Assembly: GCA_023264215.1 (NCBI GenBank)
Contig: JALQSY010000071.1
Coordinates: forward strand, 1-8,171
DNA from: Candidatus Nanopelagicales bacterium
Lineage (GTDB): Bacteria; Actinomycetota; Actinomycetes; S36-B12
Reading direction: 5' to 3'
Length of the DNA stretch: 8,171 nucleotides
A program made the position numbers and the translations under genes. Positions 5,339 through 8,171 of this stretch are shown here, in pieces (position 1 is the first letter of the stretch; each line of letters begins with the position of its first letter). Below the pieces are notes generated by a model that worked only from the letters and a program-made list of their open reading frames with translations, did no database searches and was not told where the DNA came from.

Positions 5339-6982
5339 ATGTCGCTGCTCAAGTCCATGCGTGCCGCCGGATCTATTGCCGTCATCGCTTCCCTCGTGAC
5401 CTTCGGCGTCGTGACGCCGGTGCAGGCTGCGCCTCCGTCCGCGCCCACGGCCCTGAGAGCGATTCCCGCCGAGAATCCGATCGATCCGAATCAACCGCTC
5501 ATCCGCCTGCGCTGGACACCTCCCAAGGAGGCCGCCGACATCACCGGGTACCGCGTCTACGTCGATGGTGAACTCCTCGAGACAGCGCGCGTCAAGATCT
5601 GTCCCGCGTCAACCCCGCAGCGCCGGGTCCAATGGTGCGCCAACGTCACGAATCTGGTCATCGGGCAGACCTACACGTTCGGCGTGAGCTCGCTGTCCAG
5701 GTCAGGCGAGTCCAAGAAGGTCACCACGCAGCGCATGGCCGTGGTGGCTCCCAGTGAGCCGCTCAATGTCCAGGTCGTGCCTGACCAGCAGTCGCTCTAT
5801 GTCTCCTGGGATCCGCCTCTCGACACCGGCGGCGGCCCGATCCGCTCCTACCGAGTGATCACGAACTCGGCGCGGCCGGGTCCACAGGCGCCATGCACGC
5901 GCATCACAGCAACCTCGTGCAAGGTCGAGGGCCTGATCAATGGCTACCACTACGACGTGACCGTGGAGGCGCGCAACTCTGCCGGATTCCTCTTGCCGAG
6001 TCCGGAGTCGCTGCCCGCGATCGGCATCCCCAATGCACGCCCGAGCGGTCCCAGGGAATTCCGTATCGTCTCGGCCGGGTCGACCTCCGCGACCCTGGCC
6101 TGGGAGCCACCCCAGCACGTCGGCGGCGAACCGGTGATCGGCTACACCATCTCGATCTTCAACAACGAGGGCTACTGGTTCCCCGATCAGCGCCCCGAGT
6201 ATCCGCAGATCAGCGTTGGCGCAGACGTGCGCCGCTACCGCATCACGGGACTGAAGCCAGGACTGGCGTACCAGTTCGCGGTCAATGCCTACACGCGGCT
6301 CGCGCCGGGCGCCATGACCGTCAACGCGATGCACAACCCGCTCGGCCTGCCCGGCAAGCCCGCGATGGTCGAGATCACCGGCACGGGCAACACGACGGTC
6401 AATCTCGCGTGGGAGGACGCCGATCCCAACGGCGGCATCGAGCCCACCCACTACCGCCTCACGGCCACGCCGGTGGGGGCACCCGCGGGTGTCCTCGCGG
6501 AGGAAATCGTGTGCCCCGTCAAGGCGACTCAGGAGGCGCCCGATTTCGAGTGCGCCGGAGAGTACTTGTGGATGCGACTCGTCAACGGCGTGACGTACTC
6601 CTTCACGGTGGCAGCGAAGAACAAGTTCGGCTGGGGCCCAACGTCGAACTACCCGGCGTTCGCGACGCCGGAGGGACCGCCGCCGCCGGTGATCATCGAC
6701 AAGGCCACGGTCACCTCACCGACGAGCATCGCCCTCGAGTGGCTGCCCTCGGTGACGCCGGGTGGACCCGACGTCGGCGCGGTGGTCTACACCGTCACTC
6801 TCGATGGCGATCCTGTCTGCCGCGACATCGCCACCACCACGTGCACGCTGTCCGGCCTCACGCCAGGTCAGGACTACGAGGTGAAGGTCATGGCTGTGAA
6901 TGAGGTCTTCGGCGGCGACGCCTTCAGCACCTCGACGATCATCGTCAACACCAACCCGATCCAGGGCGGTACGCCGTCATGA
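5339..6982 (+). CDS. Exported protein with five fibronectin type III domains
   Basis: This 547-aa protein is probably secreted or loosely wall-associated. A signal peptide covers about 1-30 (KSMRAA, then a hydrophobic core, ending TPVQA). Five FN3 domains follow, at roughly 33-136, 137-235, 236-338, 339-446 and 447-540. Each shows the expected W in strand B (RWTPP, SWDPP, AWEPP, AWEDA, EWLPS) and a Y-x-V/F strand near its end. Domains 1, 2, 4 and 5 each have one Cys pair (88/100, 186/194, 392/405, 494/502); domain 3 has none. There is no LPXTG motif, C-terminal membrane helix or catalytic domain. FN3 arrays usually serve as spacers or adhesive modules. It follows the tad cluster with a likely promoter of its own, and its stop overlaps the next start (ATGA). 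An adhesin or pilus-associated role is possible but unproven. Confidence 0.85.
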   Translation: MSLLKSMRAAGSIAVIASLVTFGVVTPVQAAPPSAPTALRAIPAENPIDPNQPLIRLRWTPPKEAADITGYRVYVDGELLETARVKICPASTPQRRVQWCANVTNLVIGQTYTFGVSSLSRSGESKKVTTQRMAVVAPSEPLNVQVVPDQQSLYVSWDPPLDTGGGPIRSYRVITNSARPGPQAPCTRITATSCKVEGLINGYHYDVTVEARNSAGFLLPSPESLPAIGIPNARPSGPREFRIVSAGSTSATLAWEPPQHVGGEPVIGYTISIFNNEGYWFPDQRPEYPQISVGADVRRYRITGLKPGLAYQFAVNAYTRLAPGAMTVNAMHNPLGLPGKPAMVEITGTGNTTVNLAWEDADPNGGIEPTHYRLTATPVGAPAGVLAEEIVCPVKATQEAPDFECAGEYLWMRLVNGVTYSFTVAAKNKFGWGPTSNYPAFATPEGPPPPVIIDKATVTSPTSIALEWLPSVTPGGPDVGAVVYTVTLDGDPVCRDIATTTCTLSGLTPGQDYEVKVMAVNEVFGGDAFSTSTIIVNTNPIQGGTPS

Positions 6983-7683
6983 TGAGGCGGTGGATGGCTC
7001 CCCTCGCTGCCGCGGTCATCGGGATGAGCCTGGTCGTCGCTGTCCCGGCGGCCACGGCCAAGCCGCGCCCGACGCCCACGCCCGAGGAGCAGGCGAAGGT
7101 CTTCGATCGCATGCTGGTGAGGGCCGATGTGCCACGGTCCCTCGGTGTGGCCCCCGGGATCGAGTACACGATGAAGGATCACACCGGCCAGCATCAGGCC
7201 CTGTGCGACAAGAACGGCAGGGACATCCAGGGCCGTGAGACGGACCTGCTGTATCAGGTGGAGTTGGGCGAGACCAATGCCGTGGCTGACCCTGTCGCGA
7301 TCGAACAGAAGGTCTGGCCGTACGCCACCACGCAGGAGGCGCTGCGTGAGTGGCTCTACATCACGCAGCAGGCGAGACTCTGCACGGGTCGCTCGGACTG
7401 GACCGGGGACACCGGAAATCGCAACTCGCAGTTCCTGTCGAACGGCCGCACACGGGAGACCGTCGATGGCAGGACGGGCATCTGGATCTGGATCGATGCC
7501 CGCGGGGCCGTGCGCAACCCCGAGAGCGAGGACGGCGGCTACTACGTCCTCTATCTCGTGAAGGATGTCATTATGAGCCTGGAGTACGACTACCCGGATG
7601 CCAAGGGCCTTCCCTTCGCCGCGCGCCAGCAGGTGGATCTTCTTGCGTACCGCCTAGCGCAACGGTGGCTCGAGACTCGCTAG
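6979..7683 (+). CDS. Exported protein of unknown function, weakly PknH sensor-like
   Basis: This 234-aa protein has a signal peptide (MMRRWMAPL, hydrophobic core to about 22, cleavage likely after ATA27), a short Pro/Thr-rich linker and a folded domain from about 36 to the end. There is no lipobox cysteine, so it is probably soluble and secreted. Two cysteines remain (Cys76 in ALCDKNG and Cys135 in ARLCTGRS) and could pair. The layout (VPRSLGV near the start, a mid-domain Cys after a helix with QQARLC, and a final AYRLAQRWLETR helix) faintly recalls the PknH-type extracellular sensor fold of actinobacteria, but I do not claim membership. ATG 6979 overlaps the FN3 gene stop (ATGA), so the two are likely coupled and may act together outside the cell. 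Confidence 0.75.
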   Translation: MMRRWMAPLAAAVIGMSLVVAVPAATAKPRPTPTPEEQAKVFDRMLVRADVPRSLGVAPGIEYTMKDHTGQHQALCDKNGRDIQGRETDLLYQVELGETNAVADPVAIEQKVWPYATTQEALREWLYITQQARLCTGRSDWTGDTGNRNSQFLSNGRTRETVDGRTGIWIWIDARGAVRNPESEDGGYYVLYLVKDVIMSLEYDYPDAKGLPFAARQQVDLLAYRLAQRWLETR

Positions 7684-7721
7684 GGCACGAGACTGATGCA
7701 CCCGCGAGGAGTACGACGCCG

Positions 7722-7727
7722 TAGGCT
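7722..7727 (+). promoter_or_regulatory. prfB: Candidate leaderless -10 box for prfB
   Basis: TAGGCT ends eight bases before GTG 7736. In actinobacteria a TANNNT box at this distance is the usual sign of a leaderless transcript that begins at the start codon. No Shine-Dalgarno lies at working distance from the GTG: an AGGAG at 7707-7711 is 24 bases away. A clear -35 was not found. Confidence 0.55.
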
Positions 7728-7735
7728 TGCGCGTC

Positions 7736-8171
7736 GTGGCTATCCCTGACGTCTCCGACACCCTCGCGGGCCTCGAGCAGACGCTCGCCGGCATCGAGCA
7801 GGTGCTCGACGTGCCCTCCCTGAAGGTGCGCGCGGACGAACTCGAGGCCGCTGCCTCGGCGCCCGACCTCTGGGACGACCAGGCACGGGCCCAGGAGGTC
7901 ACGTCGCAGCTCTCCCTGGTCCAAGGTGACATCCGCCGCATCGAGGGTCTGCGCCGCCGGCTGGACGACCTCGTGGTGCTCGTCGAGCTCGCGGAGAGCG
8001 AGGATGACGCGGATTCGTGGGCCGAGGCCGAGCGTGAACTCGACGGACTGCGCAAGGACATCTCCGAGATGGAGGTACGCACGCTGCTCTCGGGTGAGTA
8101 CGACGCCCGCGAGGCGCTGGTGACGATCCGCTCGGAGGCCGGCGGAGTTGACGCGGCTGACTGGGCGGAGA
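7736..8171 (+). CDS. prfB: Peptide chain release factor 2, N-terminal part (3' end off window)
   Basis: Release factor 2 ends translation at UGA and UAA codons. The first 145 codons are present and the gene runs past the window. The N-terminal helical domain is recognisable: [20 protein letters not shown], then [20 protein letters not shown], and the conserved core begins with [13 protein letters not shown] at about residues 133-145. The catalytic GGQ and stop-codon recognition (SPF) motifs lie beyond the window. The frame is continuous from GTG 7736: there is no in-frame TGA and no CTTTGA-type slippery site near codon 25, so the programmed +1 frameshift known from many bacteria is absent, as in most actinobacteria. 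It probably has its own leaderless promoter, separate from the exported-protein pair upstream. Confidence 0.92.
   Translation, partial: MAIPDVSDTLAGLEQTLAGIEQVLDVPSLKVRADELEAAASAPDLWDDQARAQEVTSQLSLVQGDIRRIEGLRRRLDDLVVLVELAESEDDADSWAEAERELDGLRKDISEMEVRTLLSGEYDAREALVTIRSEAGGVDAADWAE

Overview
The window is high-GC DNA with actinobacterial character: GC-rich third codon positions, GTG starts, 4-base start/stop overlaps and TANNNT-type -10 boxes. The order of the tad genes and the style of the TadA protein fit Actinomycetota. A Propionibacteriales-like (Nocardioides/Aeromicrobium) host is my guess, not something the sequence proves. Bases 1-330 are different: by hand count 181-330 is about 43% GC, against about 76% for 361-480.

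Layout, all genes on the + strand. (1) 1-330: an open frame with no start inside the window that looks like the C-terminal part of a small phage protein. It runs in frame into tadA. (2) 331-4870: a tight Tad (Flp-type IVc) pilus locus: tadA ATPase, tadB and tadC inner-membrane platform proteins, a 62-aa pilin, two TadE/TadF-type pseudopilins and a short TadG-like protein. Neighbouring genes overlap by ATGA or GTGA, except before the pilin, which has its own strong Shine-Dalgarno. A 23-bp inverted repeat with one mismatch lies just after the pilin, inside the start of tadE. (3) 4890-5240: a small cupin lacking the usual metal-binding histidines. (4) 5339-7683: two coupled genes for exported proteins, one with five fibronectin III domains and one with a weak resemblance to PknH-type sensor domains. 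(5) 7736-8171: the start of prfB (release factor 2), with a likely leaderless promoter; it runs off the window.

How it fits together: TadA would power the TadB/TadC platform to assemble the small pilin, with the pseudopilins and TadG-like protein as minor components. A prepilin peptidase, tadZ/cpaE and other usual partners are not in the window; the stretch upstream of tadA, where some could lie, is replaced by the phage-like sequence. The exported FN3 protein might work with the pilus at the cell surface, but only proximity suggests this. prfB is a housekeeping gene and probably an independent unit. I see no CRISPR array, rRNA, tRNA, insertion sequence or complete novel defence system. The two things most worth a second look are the phage/tadA junction at about 330 and the palindrome at 3541-3601.
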